DNA of 64,000 bases from DATJGR01 sp963780795 (GTDB taxonomy: Bacteria; Pseudomonadota; Gammaproteobacteria; Pseudomonadales; Azotimanducaceae), in the NCBI GenBank assembly GCA_963780795.1, contig CAWADH010000001.1, positions 248,001-312,000 of the forward strand. Reading direction: 5' to 3'. Made by a program: the position numbers and the translations under genes. Position 1 is the first letter of the stretch. Each line of letters starts with the position of its first letter. Positions 34,477 to 43,973 of this stretch are shown piece after piece. Under the pieces are notes generated by a model. It made no database searches. It had not been told where the DNA came from and saw only the letters and a program-made list of their open reading frames with translations.

Positions 34477-36336
34477 CTAGGGAGTGACGACCGGAAAATT
34501 CGCCGTGATCGGCTCGATCACACCGGTCAGCGCCTCGTATAAAGACGCGTCACCGTCTACTGCGATGTCGCCAGACGCGATGCGCGCGGCCGGCGGAATC
34601 CCGGCGAGCAGCGTCATCAGCAGCTCCGGGCGCTTCATGCGCACCGTTGCGCCCGCGTCTGCATCGCTCACGCCGGCCTCATGGATCAGCACGCCGTTCT
34701 CGACCGTGATCAGGTACTTCTCTTGGCGATCGGTCAGTTCGATGTTGATCTTGAATGCCCGTTCCGAAGCCTTGTTTGGATTGACGCGCACGGCCGCGAA
34801 GTCGAGCAGCATCGGCGTCGTGGTCGCCGTCAGCACGTCGATGCTCATGCCGCCGGGCGGCAGATGTGCAACGCCGTGGCGAAGTTCCTGTGCACCGGTC
34901 AGATAGATGTTGCGCCACGTGCCGGCTTCCGATTCGTACCCGAGCCGGGTGTAGATTCCGGCCAGCCGGTCGCGCGCAGTCTTGTTGCTGTCGTCTGCAA
35001 AGACGAGGTGGTTCAGCAGGGTTGCCGCCCAGCGCAGCTCTCCGTCCGCCTCAGCCGTCGCGGCCAGCGCGAGCACGGCTGTCGCGCCGCCCATTGCTTC
35101 CACATAGCGCTTCGCCGCGGGCTCGGGCGGCAGCGGGTTGAGATTCGCGGGATTGGCGTCGTACCAGCCGAGATAACGCTGATAAATCGCCTTGGAATTG
35201 TGGCTCATCGTGCCGTAGTAGCCGCGGTTGAACCATTGCTTGGCGAGTACAGCCGGCAGCTTCAGCACCTCTGCGATCTCGTTGGCGGTCAAGCCTGTGT
35301 TCATCAGCCGCACGGTTTGATCGTGCAGGAACTTGTATGCGTCGCGATGATTGGTGAGGAACGCGACGATCTCGTCCCTGCCGAAGCGCGGAATCCCGTG
35401 CGCCGCAAACATGACATCGCTTTTGTCGCCAAAGAGGCGGATCGATTCCGTCAGGTAGTCCGCCCAGGCCTTCGCGTCGCGCACCAGCGCGCCGCGCGCG
35501 GGCAGCAGATTGTGCATCGTCAGGTTCGCGTTCTCCGCCATGAAAACGGCGCGGAACTGCGGCAGATAGAAGTTCATCTCGGCCGGCGCTTCGGTTCCCG
35601 GCGTCAACTGGAATGCCATCGTGACGTCACCCACGGTCACCTGCTGACCCGTGTGCGTGATCAGCAGGTTCGGCGCGATCAACGACCCTGATCCAAACGA
35701 CGGGCACGGACCCAGCCCCGACGTCATTTCACCTTCGCTGCCCCGCGGCAACGTCAGCCCGAACTGGAACCGTGCACGCCGCAGCATCGCCGGACCCGCG
35801 ATGATGTTCTCGGACACGGCGTGCTCGAGGAATCCGTCCGGCGCGATGATCTTGACCGCACCCGATGCGGCTTTCGCCGCGCTCGCGACGCCGCCGACGC
35901 CGCCATAGTGGTCGACGTGGCTGTGGGAATAGATGACGGCGAGAACCGGCTTCTCTGCGACATGCTCGGTCAGTAGTTCCAACGCAGCCTGCGCGACTTC
36001 GACCGTCGTGAGCGGATCGACGACGATCCAGCCTGCGCCTGCATCGATGAACGACACGGTCGAGACGTCGAAGCCGCGTACCTGGAAGATCCGCTCAGCG
36101 ACCTTGAACAGGCCGTGTTTGGTGAGGATCTGCGCCTGGCGCCACAGACTCGGATTGGTCGTATCGGGCGCTTCGCCTTCGAGGAACGCGTATGACGACA
36201 GATCGAAAGCCGCGCGGCCGTCGGGCCGCCTGATGATCGGGTCCTTGCGGGTCGCGATGAAGCCGCGCTGTGCAAATTCGAAATCCCTGCGATCATCTGC
36301 CGCCACGAGCTGGCGGGCTTCTTCGATGTTGCTCAT
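34477..36336 (-). CDS. Alkylsulfatase, SdsA-like metallo-beta-lactamase fold
   Basis: A 619-residue zinc hydrolase of the SdsA1 type, which splits primary alkyl sulfates such as dodecyl sulfate to an alcohol and sulfate. The metallo-beta-lactamase motif is HSHVDHYGG near residue 138; GTEAPAEMNFYLP and AENANLTMHNLLPARG are further active-site blocks of this subfamily. The C-terminal part (about 510-615) has the SCP2-like dimerisation/substrate domain. No signal peptide is seen, unlike secreted SdsA1, so it would be cytoplasmic. The convergent neighbour is the hypothetical exported gene. Confidence 0.9.
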   Translation of the reverse strand: MSNIEEARQLVAADDRRDFEFAQRGFIATRKDPIIRRPDGRAAFDLSSYAFLEGEAPDTTNPSLWRQAQILTKHGLFKVAERIFQVRGFDVSTVSFIDAGAGWIVVDPLTTVEVAQAALELLTEHVAEKPVLAVIYSHSHVDHYGGVGGVASAAKAASGAVKIIAPDGFLEHAVSENIIAGPAMLRRARFQFGLTLPRGSEGEMTSGLGPCPSFGSGSLIAPNLLITHTGQQVTVGDVTMAFQLTPGTEAPAEMNFYLPQFRAVFMAENANLTMHNLLPARGALVRDAKAWADYLTESIRLFGDKSDVMFAAHGIPRFGRDEIVAFLTNHRDAYKFLHDQTVRLMNTGLTANEIAEVLKLPAVLAKQWFNRGYYGTMSHNSKAIYQRYLGWYDANPANLNPLPPEPAAKRYVEAMGGATAVLALAATAEADGELRWAATLLNHLVFADDSNKTARDRLAGIYTRLGYESEAGTWRNIYLTGAQELRHGVAHLPPGGMSIDVLTATTTPMLLDFAAVRVNPNKASERAFKINIELTDRQEKYLITVENGVLIHEAGVSDADAGATVRMKRPELLMTLLAGIPPAARIASGDIAVDGDASLYEALTGVIEPITANFPVVTP

Positions 36337-36427
36337 GAGCTTCCTCTAGCAGTGTTGTGGCCGCAGGTCCGCTTCGATGAACGCGAGCATAACCGCCCTA
36401 TCTGCGATACGACATCCGAGATTCGGT

Positions 36428-38890
36428 TCAGCCGTTATCCGACAGCCCAATTTCCGGCGTGTTACGGCGCAACGATCGACGCATCTTCTCGATGGCACGC
36501 TTCGTAAGCGCCGCCTTGATGAAATCGTTGGGGCCAAGCACGATCACACCTGCGACGGCTACGATGAGCGCGCTCTGGGCAAGCGGCAGTGGTCGCAGCT
36601 CACCGAGACCGAACGCACCTACCAATGCACCAGCGACTGCATCGCCAGCGATCGCCACGGCAAACACGGTGCTGGGCCGCGACGCCCAGAAATGCCGACG
36701 CTCCCGAACCGAGATGATCGAGAACAGAGCAAAGAACAGGAGTATCTGAAACGTAAATGTCTGCAGACGGCCGTCGCCGTCGCCGAGCGCGAAGGTGCGC
36801 CAGCCGAATGCGAGAAGGCCAAGCGCTTCAGCGAGCATCAGCAACCCCAGAACGACAGCGACACCAATCAGAGGACCGATGTTCCATGTTTCCGGCGTCT
36901 TCGACGCATTCACTCGGTCCGTCGCCAACGTAATCTTTACGAAGTCAGTCATGAACACCAACAGCACCATGCCAAGCGCGGAAATGACGAATTGACCACT
37001 CACGAGAAAAGCGATGACTACGAGACCCGCCTTTAAAATGGTTCGGCTGACCTTGTTGACGATCCAGGTGAGCACGCGCTGATAGATGGCTCTGCCGATC
37101 TTGACGAGATCGACGATGTTGGCGAGACCCTCCGTCGTCAATACGGCACTCGCTGCGCCTTTGGCCACGTCAGTCGACCGGCTTACTGCAATTCCAACTT
37201 CGGCTTGACGCAACGCGGGGGCGTCGTTGACCCCATCACCCGTCATTCCGACGATATGTCCGGCGGCCTGCAAGCTCTTCACCACCAGATACTTGTCTTC
37301 GGGAAATACTTCGGCGAAGCCGCCTGCCTCGGTCACCAGGTCCGCCATGCGCGAACCGCCGTCGTGCTGCGCGGCGCGTATGTCCGGTGCACGCACGATC
37401 TCGCCGAGACCCAACGTGCGGGCAATCTCGCGCGCGACCGGCAACGCATCACCCGTCAACATCTTCACTGCGATACCGAGGGAACGCAGCTCGTCGATGA
37501 GACGTTTGGAGTCCGGTCGTGGTGCATCGTAGAGATACGCAAGGCCAACGAGTTTCAATGGTGCATCGTCTTCTGCTCGCGCCACCGCCAACGTACGCAC
37601 GCCCTTAAGCGCTTCGGCGTTGGCCGTGTTCTCTAGCGCGGTGATCGCCGCCGCATCGAGGCCAGCGGCCTCCGCGACGGTGCGCAATGCCCCTTTCACG
37701 CATCGGAGTTTGACCCCATCGACTTCGATCACCGCCTCGGTACGCCGCGACGCTGCGGAGAACGGTGCAAAGGAGAGTGTTCGAACATCGCGCCGGGTGA
37801 TCTTGCGATCCGTCACCGCCTGCAGGAAAGCAAGATCGATCGGGTCGGCGTTTGCTTCGTTGGACGCGAGCGCGCCAACGGATACGACATCGTTCTCGGT
37901 AAAACCTGCTGTCGGAAGGCAACCAGCGAACGTGAGTCTATTCATCGTAAGGGTACCCGTCTTGTCGGCGCACAGCACATCGAGTGACGCTGCATCCTCC
38001 ACCGCGCTCAGCCGGGTGATCAAAATCCCGTGACGCGCCAACTCCGTCGAGCCAAGCGCCATGCTGACCGTGAACATCACCGGCAATGCGACGGGGATCG
38101 CGCTCATCAGCACGACCAGTGCGATCGGCAACGTGTCCAGCAGCGGTAAACCACGCAGCTCCGAAACAGCCAGCGTGAGTGCGACCAATGAACCGACAAT
38201 GATGAACAACCATCTGACGACTCGAGAGACGACCTCTTCGACATGCAGCTTAGGCTGCGCGCCTTCGACGAGTTGCGTTGTGCGACCAAAGTACGTCGCC
38301 GTGCCGGTTGCCACCACAACGCCCGTCGCCTCACCCTGAGTCACGGTGGCGCCCGAGTAGAGCAGCTCGTCGGCACTTTTGCCGACCGTTTGCGACTCGC
38401 CAGTGAGCGAGGACTGGTCGAGTTCCACAGCTCCATCGATAAGCTGCAGATCGGCCGGCACGAAATCACCCGCACGAATGCGCGCGACGTCGCCTTTGAC
38501 GAGCGTCCGCGCGGGGACCGTTGCCCACTTTCCGTCGCGTAGAACCCGCGCGAGTACATTGAGTCGCTGCCGCAAAGCGGTCACCGCTGCGTTCGCACGC
38601 CGTTCCTGCAGGTAGCTCAACACCGCGTTGACGAGGAGCAACGCAACTGCGACCAGGAAATCGGCTCGCTTATGCAGGATCAGTGAAAGAACGGCGATCA
38701 ATTCGATCATCCAAGCGGACAGACCCCAGAACTTTCCGAGAAAAAGAAGCAACGGATGGCGCTTCTTCTCGGGGACTTCGTTCGGACCGTCTCGCTCCAG
38801 TCGATCACTGGCCTCTTGATCGGAAAGTCCATTCCCTTCGCTGGAGTCCAGCGCGTGCAAAGGATGCGTCGCTCCCGTTGCCGGCGTCAC
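36428..38890 (-). CDS. Plasma-membrane proton-efflux P-type ATPase
   Basis: An 820-residue P3A-type ATPase. All signature motifs are present: TGES at residues 163-166 (actuator), the phosphorylation site D309 in DKTGTLT, the hinge MTGDGVNDAPAL, and a ten-helix-like membrane layout. The N-terminal cytoplasmic region resembles fungal/plant proton pumps (LFLGKFWGLSAWMIELIAVL). Bacterial members are found in acid-adapted or soil lineages. The start is GTG 38890. It has no operon partner. Confidence 0.9.
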   Translation of the reverse strand: MTPATGATHPLHALDSSEGNGLSDQEASDRLERDGPNEVPEKKRHPLLLFLGKFWGLSAWMIELIAVLSLILHKRADFLVAVALLLVNAVLSYLQERRANAAVTALRQRLNVLARVLRDGKWATVPARTLVKGDVARIRAGDFVPADLQLIDGAVELDQSSLTGESQTVGKSADELLYSGATVTQGEATGVVVATGTATYFGRTTQLVEGAQPKLHVEEVVSRVVRWLFIIVGSLVALTLAVSELRGLPLLDTLPIALVVLMSAIPVALPVMFTVSMALGSTELARHGILITRLSAVEDAASLDVLCADKTGTLTMNRLTFAGCLPTAGFTENDVVSVGALASNEANADPIDLAFLQAVTDRKITRRDVRTLSFAPFSAASRRTEAVIEVDGVKLRCVKGALRTVAEAAGLDAAAITALENTANAEALKGVRTLAVARAEDDAPLKLVGLAYLYDAPRPDSKRLIDELRSLGIAVKMLTGDALPVAREIARTLGLGEIVRAPDIRAAQHDGGSRMADLVTEAGGFAEVFPEDKYLVVKSLQAAGHIVGMTGDGVNDAPALRQAEVGIAVSRSTDVAKGAASAVLTTEGLANIVDLVKIGRAIYQRVLTWIVNKVSRTILKAGLVVIAFLVSGQFVISALGMVLLVFMTDFVKITLATDRVNASKTPETWNIGPLIGVAVVLGLLMLAEALGLLAFGWRTFALGDGDGRLQTFTFQILLFFALFSIISVRERRHFWASRPSTVFAVAIAGDAVAGALVGAFGLGELRPLPLAQSALIVAVAGVIVLGPNDFIKAALTKRAIEKMRRSLRRNTPEIGLSDNG

Positions 38891-39130
38891 GCTGCGACCA
38901 TCGTTATAAATCCTGTCTCTGCGGAGTTACCTCTCTCGCGTGTTGAGTGGCCGTACGTCACCTTAGTTCCATTTCATTGCAACGCGAGACGAGGACACTG
39001 TGCACCATCCGGTCCGCACGTGCTCTTCGTGGGTCAGCTATCGATTGGTGGCCGTCGTCTATGCATAGGCGGCGAACAGGGAGGTTCCTGCCAACGGTCC
39101 CGTAGCGGCGCTAAGAAGGTTTAAATCTCT

Positions 39131-39913
39131 TCACTGAAGCGAAAGACAGTTTCCCTCGAACGGCCGCCCATTCCACGCATAAACGAGCGCTGCGTCCTTT
39201 GCCTGCTCTTCGCAGTTTTCGAGCGAATTCTGATTGGGTTCTGGGTCAGTTGCGATTTTTCGAGCTTCGTACGTCCACAGCACCCCGCTCTGGTCGCGCC
39301 TTAGCGTAACCACGTTACGCAGGCCACAGGAAGAACGAGATGGCCGCTCCTCGGCTACCCAGACTCCAGTCGATTCCAATTGAAACGTCAGCTCGTATGG
39401 GTGCGGTTCTAGCTTGCATGTTTCCTCACCGAATTGGCGCATCACACCTGATACTTGCTGAAACCCAGCGCGAACTTCCTTTGGTGAAGTAGCTGAGCAA
39501 ATCTCCTTGTACGCGGCGTACATAAGGTCTACACGCGTCCGCATTGCTTCGTTGGGTGATGCCTTCGCCTTCTCGGATGTCAATCCCTCCAGGATCTGAG
39601 CACAATCGTTGGGACGCTGTTTCATCACTTCCTCATCCGACATTCCGCCGAGTTGCTTCTCCATCGCATCTATGTCCGTCACGCTCTCCTGACGCACGAA
39701 CAGTTGAACCAGGTGGCAGGTAACCTGGTGGACGTTCGCGTAGTCGACGTTCTGCCCACTAGGGTCGCACTGGCCAATGAGAAACCCGCTAGCGTTCTCG
39801 CTTTTCGCCTTCAGATTCAGCAAAGACGGTGGCATCGGTCGATGCTTCGTTGCGGCGACGACCTGCCAAGGCAACATTAGAACAGCCACCGAAATCACGG
39901 TGCTCAATCGCAT
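39131..39913 (-). CDS. Exported hypothetical protein
   Basis: A 260-residue secreted protein. Signal peptide at residues 1-20 (STVISVAVLMLPWQVVAA). The mature part contains six cysteines (in GQCDPSGQN, VTCHLVQLF, NDCAQILEG, EICSATSP, EETCKLEP and SSCGLRNVV) suggesting disulfide-linked structure, plus FEGNCLSLQ at the end. No known domain is recognised. It stands alone between the proton ATPase and the carboxypeptidase. Confidence 0.65.
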   Translation of the reverse strand: MRLSTVISVAVLMLPWQVVAATKHRPMPPSLLNLKAKSENASGFLIGQCDPSGQNVDYANVHQVTCHLVQLFVRQESVTDIDAMEKQLGGMSDEEVMKQRPNDCAQILEGLTSEKAKASPNEAMRTRVDLMYAAYKEICSATSPKEVRAGFQQVSGVMRQFGEETCKLEPHPYELTFQLESTGVWVAEERPSRSSCGLRNVVTLRRDQSGVLWTYEARKIATDPEPNQNSLENCEEQAKDAALVYAWNGRPFEGNCLSLQ

Positions 39914-40267
39914 GGGGAACCTCTCCCTTCAAAAATAGTCTTAGATCGGGCTCTCGTTGTTGCGGATTGACGCGTGATAGCGATCGAAAATCATCTTCAT
40001 GCTCCTATCGCGCGCATACGCGCCGATTGCCAGTCTTGCGAATCCTATTCGGCACGATGAGTCAAAACCAACATCGTTTCTCATCCGAGCGACTCGCACA
40101 GACCTTGCACGAGTGTCGGCCCTGACGCCGCATCGCCCGAAGACTCGTCTCATCCGAATGGCCAGCTTGGCTCGTATCGTCAAGCACATTCATTCAGACA
40201 CCGCCATCACCAGGATATGACATACAAATCGCATCTGAATCTGCACGCAAGAATTCGCATCAAAGCA
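39914..40267. other. Spacer upstream of the carboxypeptidase gene
   Basis: About 350 bp between divergent genes. It should contain promoters for both directions, but no element clear enough to name was seen. Short frames here have no protein-like support. Confidence 0.4.
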
Positions 40268-41446
40268 ATGACCAGACAAGGGACGATCGCCGCGATATTT
40301 CTTTGGCCGCTGTTTGCCACCGGCGCCGATTCCGCGCCGATCGCGGGTACGAGCACTCCGCAACCACCGGAAATTAATGCGACCGCGTACATCCTGATCG
40401 ACTACGACACGGGCTACGTGCTCGCGGAGAAAAACGCGGACGCGAGAGTACCGCCGGCGAGTCTTACGAAGATCATGGCGAGCTACATTGCAGCGCGCGA
40501 GATCGAGTCCGGACGGATCCACCTGTCCGACGAGGTACCCATCAGCATCAACGCGTGGAAGCACGCAGCGCCGCAACAGCAGCAATCGGCGATGTTCATC
40601 CGCGAAGGCACAACCGTGAAGCTCGAAGATCTCTTACGCGGCGTCATCATCCAGTCGGGCAACGATGCAACGGTCGCCGTCGCGGAATACGTCGCCGGCA
40701 GCGAAGGCGCGTTCGTCGATCTGATGAATCAGCAGGCGAAGGCGCTGGGCATGCTCGGTACGCACTTCATGAATTCCGACGGTCTGCCGGATCCGGAACA
40801 CTACAGCACCGTGCGCGACCTCGCGGCGCTTGCCCGCGCGCTCATCCACGATCATCCGCAGCACTACGCGATCTATTCGGAGAAGTCATTCCGCTACAAC
40901 AACATCGATCAGCCGAACCGCAACCGGCTGCTGTGGCGCGACCGCACAGTCGATGGCGTTAAGACCGGACACACGAAAGAAGCCGGCTACTGCCTGATTG
41001 CAAGCGCGCTGCGCGACAGCATGCGCCTGATTTCCGTCGTGATGGGGACGGCCAGCGACGAGGCGCGGACGCGCGAAAATGCAAAGCTACTGTCGTACGG
41101 TTACCGATTCTACGAAACCCGCAAGCTCTACGACCAGGCCGTCGCGCTGCGCACCGATGAGGTTTGGTACGGAAAAGAGAACGAAGTGCAACTCGGCCTG
41201 ACCGCGCCAGTCTATGTGACGATTCCGCGGGGACGATACGGGGATCTCAAAGTAGAGAAGGAAGTCGCGCACGTCATCAAGGCGCCGGTCGACGCCGGAG
41301 ATTCGTTCGGCGAACTGCTCGTGTCACTCGACGACAACCTGGTCGTGAAGGCTCCACTGACGGCGCTCTCGCCGGTCGAGGAGGCTGGCTGGTTCAAGCG
41401 ACTGTGGCAGCACATCTACCTGTTCTTCCGGGAGCTGTTGAGTTGA
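40268..41446 (+). CDS. dacC: D-alanyl-D-alanine carboxypeptidase (PBP5/6 family)
   Basis: A 392-residue penicillin-binding protein that trims the terminal D-alanine from peptidoglycan pentapeptides. The catalytic triad motifs are SLTK at 65-68, SGN at 130-132 and KTG at 232-234. After the transpeptidase domain comes the PBP5 C-terminal all-beta domain (about 285-370) and an amphipathic membrane-anchoring helix at the end (EEAGWFKRLWQHIYLFFREL). ATG 40268 begins the signal peptide and is preferred over ATG 40217. The symbol is chosen by family; dacA would be equally fitting. Confidence 0.92.
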   Translation: MTRQGTIAAIFLWPLFATGADSAPIAGTSTPQPPEINATAYILIDYDTGYVLAEKNADARVPPASLTKIMASYIAAREIESGRIHLSDEVPISINAWKHAAPQQQQSAMFIREGTTVKLEDLLRGVIIQSGNDATVAVAEYVAGSEGAFVDLMNQQAKALGMLGTHFMNSDGLPDPEHYSTVRDLAALARALIHDHPQHYAIYSEKSFRYNNIDQPNRNRLLWRDRTVDGVKTGHTKEAGYCLIASALRDSMRLISVVMGTASDEARTRENAKLLSYGYRFYETRKLYDQAVALRTDEVWYGKENEVQLGLTAPVYVTIPRGRYGDLKVEKEVAHVIKAPVDAGDSFGELLVSLDDNLVVKAPLTALSPVEEAGWFKRLWQHIYLFFRELLS

Positions 41447-41484
41447 CGCGGTGCGTCCACAAGAGCGAGCTGCGCCCTGACACC

Positions 41485-41880
41485 TCACACCAGCGCTGTC
41501 ATCACCCGCTGCAGCTTCTGTCGAACCTCAGTTGCAAGCTGATCGATCTCCGGCCTGTCCACCAGGGCGAGCACCGCATTTGGATCCATGAATTCCACAT
41601 GCACCTTGCCCGCAGCGTCCTGGCGCACCACGACGTTGCAAGGCAGCAACAGGCCGATAGACGGTTCCGTCTGGAGCGCACGGTACGCCAACTCGGGGTT
41701 GCACACCCCTAGAATCCGAAAGGGCGCAGTATCTTTGTTGAGTTTCTTTTTCATGGTCGCTGCCATGTCGATTTCCGTGAGAACGCCGAATCCCTCTTTC
41801 TGCAATCCCTGAGTCACGTTTTCGACTGCTGCTTCGAATGTTGACGATACGGTCTTGCCGAAACTGTATCTGCTTTTCAT
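41485..41880 (-). CDS. DUF302 domain protein
   Basis: A 131-residue cytosolic protein with the DUF302 fold (TFEAAVENVTQGLQKEGFGV, then PFRILGVCNPELAYRAL and a LLLPCNVVVRQ segment). The family is widespread but functionally unproven; the conserved CNPELAY cysteine region has been suggested to bind ligands or metals. Convergent with dacC. No signal peptide. Confidence 0.85.
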   Translation of the reverse strand: MKSRYSFGKTVSSTFEAAVENVTQGLQKEGFGVLTEIDMAATMKKKLNKDTAPFRILGVCNPELAYRALQTEPSIGLLLPCNVVVRQDAAGKVHVEFMDPNAVLALVDRPEIDQLATEVRQKLQRVMTALV

Positions 41881-42445
41881 GTCGCCGCTCCGTCATTTGG
41901 CATTCAGATTGTGTGCTGGATCGCCCCCCTTGCGCATCGTTGGCGCCACCACGGTTGACGATCCTGTCGGCGGGCCGCCGCCGAGCAGAGGGCTACCACG
42001 CTGCTCGACGGCTGGGTGCTGTAGCTTGCCTTCGTGCGACTCAAGGCTATGGTCCCGTCGTCTGGAGACGAACGTTGCGTCTCCCACGTTTCAAGCAGTC
42101 CGCAGATCCCACGGATCGAAGCTCGGGTTGAGCATCGGGATGCGTTGGTAGCCTCAGCACTTCGCGGACGGTGCGCGCGGACGCGCAACTCTCCACGGAT
42201 GAGACGATGGACCAGCGAATCTCCGGGCACAACCTCTACGCGTCTTTCAGTCGGACGATTGTCCATACCGTAATACACTCGCCCCTCCTTTGGTCAGTTG
42301 GCAATCGTGTCAGCAACCTGATGGCTCGAGATGCATTGCGAGGTGAACTTTCAAGGGATAGATGAGTCTCACATCGTACCTGTCAGTGGTTATGTGGTGC
42401 TCAGTTCTACCGACCCAATCAGCCCAAAATCCGTGAATCTGCGTC
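41881..42445. other. Gene-poor spacer
   Basis: About 565 bp without a supported gene. Frames of 60-125 codons on both strands have arginine/serine-rich shadow composition. It lies in the promoter region of the DUF302 gene. No RNA, repeat or mobile element recognised. Confidence 0.4.
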
Positions 42446-42946
42446 GTGCGCATCATCCAAACAGTTCATCTTCTTCACGGCCCATACGGGGCTCGATGGC
42501 CCTCCGCGCTTGATCTGACGACGCTCGTAAGAGCGGGGAAGTCTCTGGTCGCAGTCATGATCTGTTTCGCGCTGGCGTGGCCGTTCCCCTCGTCTGCTGC
42601 CGTTGACGAGGCGCCCGATGCCTATGCGTTCTGCGAGGCGCGAGCCAGCGGCACGCATGCGTACCTGACGCCGGTGTTTCACATGCGTCCTAGCGGTTCA
42701 ACACAGAGGTTTGCCGACTATCTTCGGAGGCGATACACACTGGCCGGCGTCACGGCTCGGTGCTTCACGCTCGCGTCGAAACGAGATGCGCTGCAATTTC
42801 GAACACAGCGAATCGGCGTACTCCACTGGGACGGTTGGCAGCACGTGGTTGCAACGCAGTGGACGCCCAGCGTCGAGGCCGAAGACTTGCGCAGAGCGGG
42901 TCCTCCGGTGAGGGCTGGCTCCACTCTTGACGGCACGTCAGGGTGA
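42446..42946 (+). CDS. Exported hypothetical protein
   Basis: A frame of 166 residues from GTG 42446; the true start is uncertain, because a signal-peptide-like stretch (SLVAVMICFALAWPFPSSAA) lies at residues about 33-52, with ATG 42557 within it. The mature part has conserved-looking text (AYAFCEARASGTHAYLTPVF, then RYTLAGVTARCFTLASKRDA) and cysteine pairs that could form a disulfide. The protein-like composition supports a gene. No family assigned; isolated location. Confidence 0.5.
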   Translation: MRIIQTVHLLHGPYGARWPSALDLTTLVRAGKSLVAVMICFALAWPFPSSAAVDEAPDAYAFCEARASGTHAYLTPVFHMRPSGSTQRFADYLRRRYTLAGVTARCFTLASKRDALQFRTQRIGVLHWDGWQHVVATQWTPSVEAEDLRRAGPPVRAGSTLDGTSG

Positions 42947-43465
42947 ATCAAATCGAACCGGCGCGTGCCAGTTACCACGCCCTACTGCTTGAACAGAGTT
43001 GCGCGCATCGGTGAGTCCACGCGTAGCCCGATTTCGATGATCTCCTCCGGGAGGAACGACCTGACGACATGTCTGAGGCGCTCACGTCGTTGGGTCTTAT
43101 CACACTAGACAAAACCCGGTGTGCGCCGCAGCGCACCGACTCAGTGACCGACAGTGGCGTGTCAGCTCTGTACTTCGAAAAGGCACCTCAGTCATTGTCA
43201 AAGCGCGAATACCAGAGGATCTAAGCACTAGACTCGCTGGAGACTCTAACGCTATTCCACGCCAACCAATTCCGTTCGCACGCGTGACTGCTGCGAGTTT
43301 CGGAGCTTCGACGAACAGATAGAACCTGTGAAGGCGTAGCCGGTCGCGCACGGCTACGCTAGATCCCGTTATCGGCGCGACGTCGATCGATTTGTAGGTA
43401 GATCTGTGGGTAGGATCGGGTCGTTGAAATGAAATCCAACTGAATCAAATGCTTAGATTTCTCGT
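42947..43465. other. Gene-poor spacer before tRNA-Ser
   Basis: About 520 bp, downstream of both the secreted-protein gene and tRNA-Ser. Frames up to 83 codons exist but lack start signals and motif support. No clear intrinsic terminator follows the tRNA; no repeat recognised. Confidence 0.4.
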
Positions 43466-43559
43466 TGGCGGAGAGGGAGGGATTCGAACCCTCGATGGAC
43501 TTATTAGGCCCATACTCCCTTAGCAGGGGAGCGCCTTCGACCTGCTCGGCCACCTCTCC
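43466..43559 (-). tRNA. tRNA-Ser (anticodon GCT)
   Basis: A 94-nt class II tRNA with a long variable arm. The acceptor arms GGAGAGG and CCTCTCC pair, followed by discriminator G and encoded CCA. The anticodon loop CTGCTAA gives anticodon GCT, decoding AGC/AGU. The variable arm (GTATGGGCCTAATAAGTCCAT region) is typical of serine tRNA. The position directly downstream of csrA on the same strand is conserved among gammaproteobacteria. Confidence 0.97.
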
Positions 43560-43581
43560 GAAGGGTGCGGATGATAGCAGG

Positions 43582-43797
43582 CTAGTGTCCGGTATTGGAC
43601 TGCGGCATCTCGTGAATCACGCCGGTGCCGTCGTGTTCGCGCTGAATACGGTCGTAGATCTCTTCGCGGTGCACCGAGACGTTGCGCGGCGCGTTGACAC
43701 CGATGCGTACCTGATTGCCCTTCACGCCCAGCACCGTGACGCTGACCTGGTCGCCGATCATCAGCGTTTCGCCCACGCGGCGAGTCAAAATCAACAT
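43582..43797 (-). CDS. csrA: Carbon storage regulator CsrA/RsmA
   Basis: A 71-residue RNA-binding homodimer that controls translation and stability of target mRNAs by binding GGA-loop sites. The N-terminus MLILTRRVGETLMIGDQVSV is nearly invariant in the family, and the R44-type binding residue lies in the RNVSVHREEIYDRIQ segment. It lies 22 bp before tRNA-Ser and downstream of lysC, the ancestral arrangement in gammaproteobacteria. The C-terminal 10 residues are variable as usual. Confidence 0.97.
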   Translation of the reverse strand: MLILTRRVGETLMIGDQVSVTVLGVKGNQVRIGVNAPRNVSVHREEIYDRIQREHDGTGVIHEMPQSNTGH

Positions 43798-43973
43798 GGT
43801 CCAGTCCCCCTTGTCGTGTCCCTACTTTTTTGGACGGTAGTCGGAGCGATCGAACGTCGCTTTCCATCTCTTCTGTGCGCACTACATCCCTGCGCCGACG
43901 AAGTGTGCCCGCTCGGGCGGCAAAGAACAATCCGGCCGGCTTTCTAACGCTTCTCCAAAGGCGTTGCGACGCG

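Noticed and set aside
43119..43322. Plus-strand frame of 67 codons before tRNA-Ser
   Set aside because: No start signal and an atypical composition; left within the spacer description.
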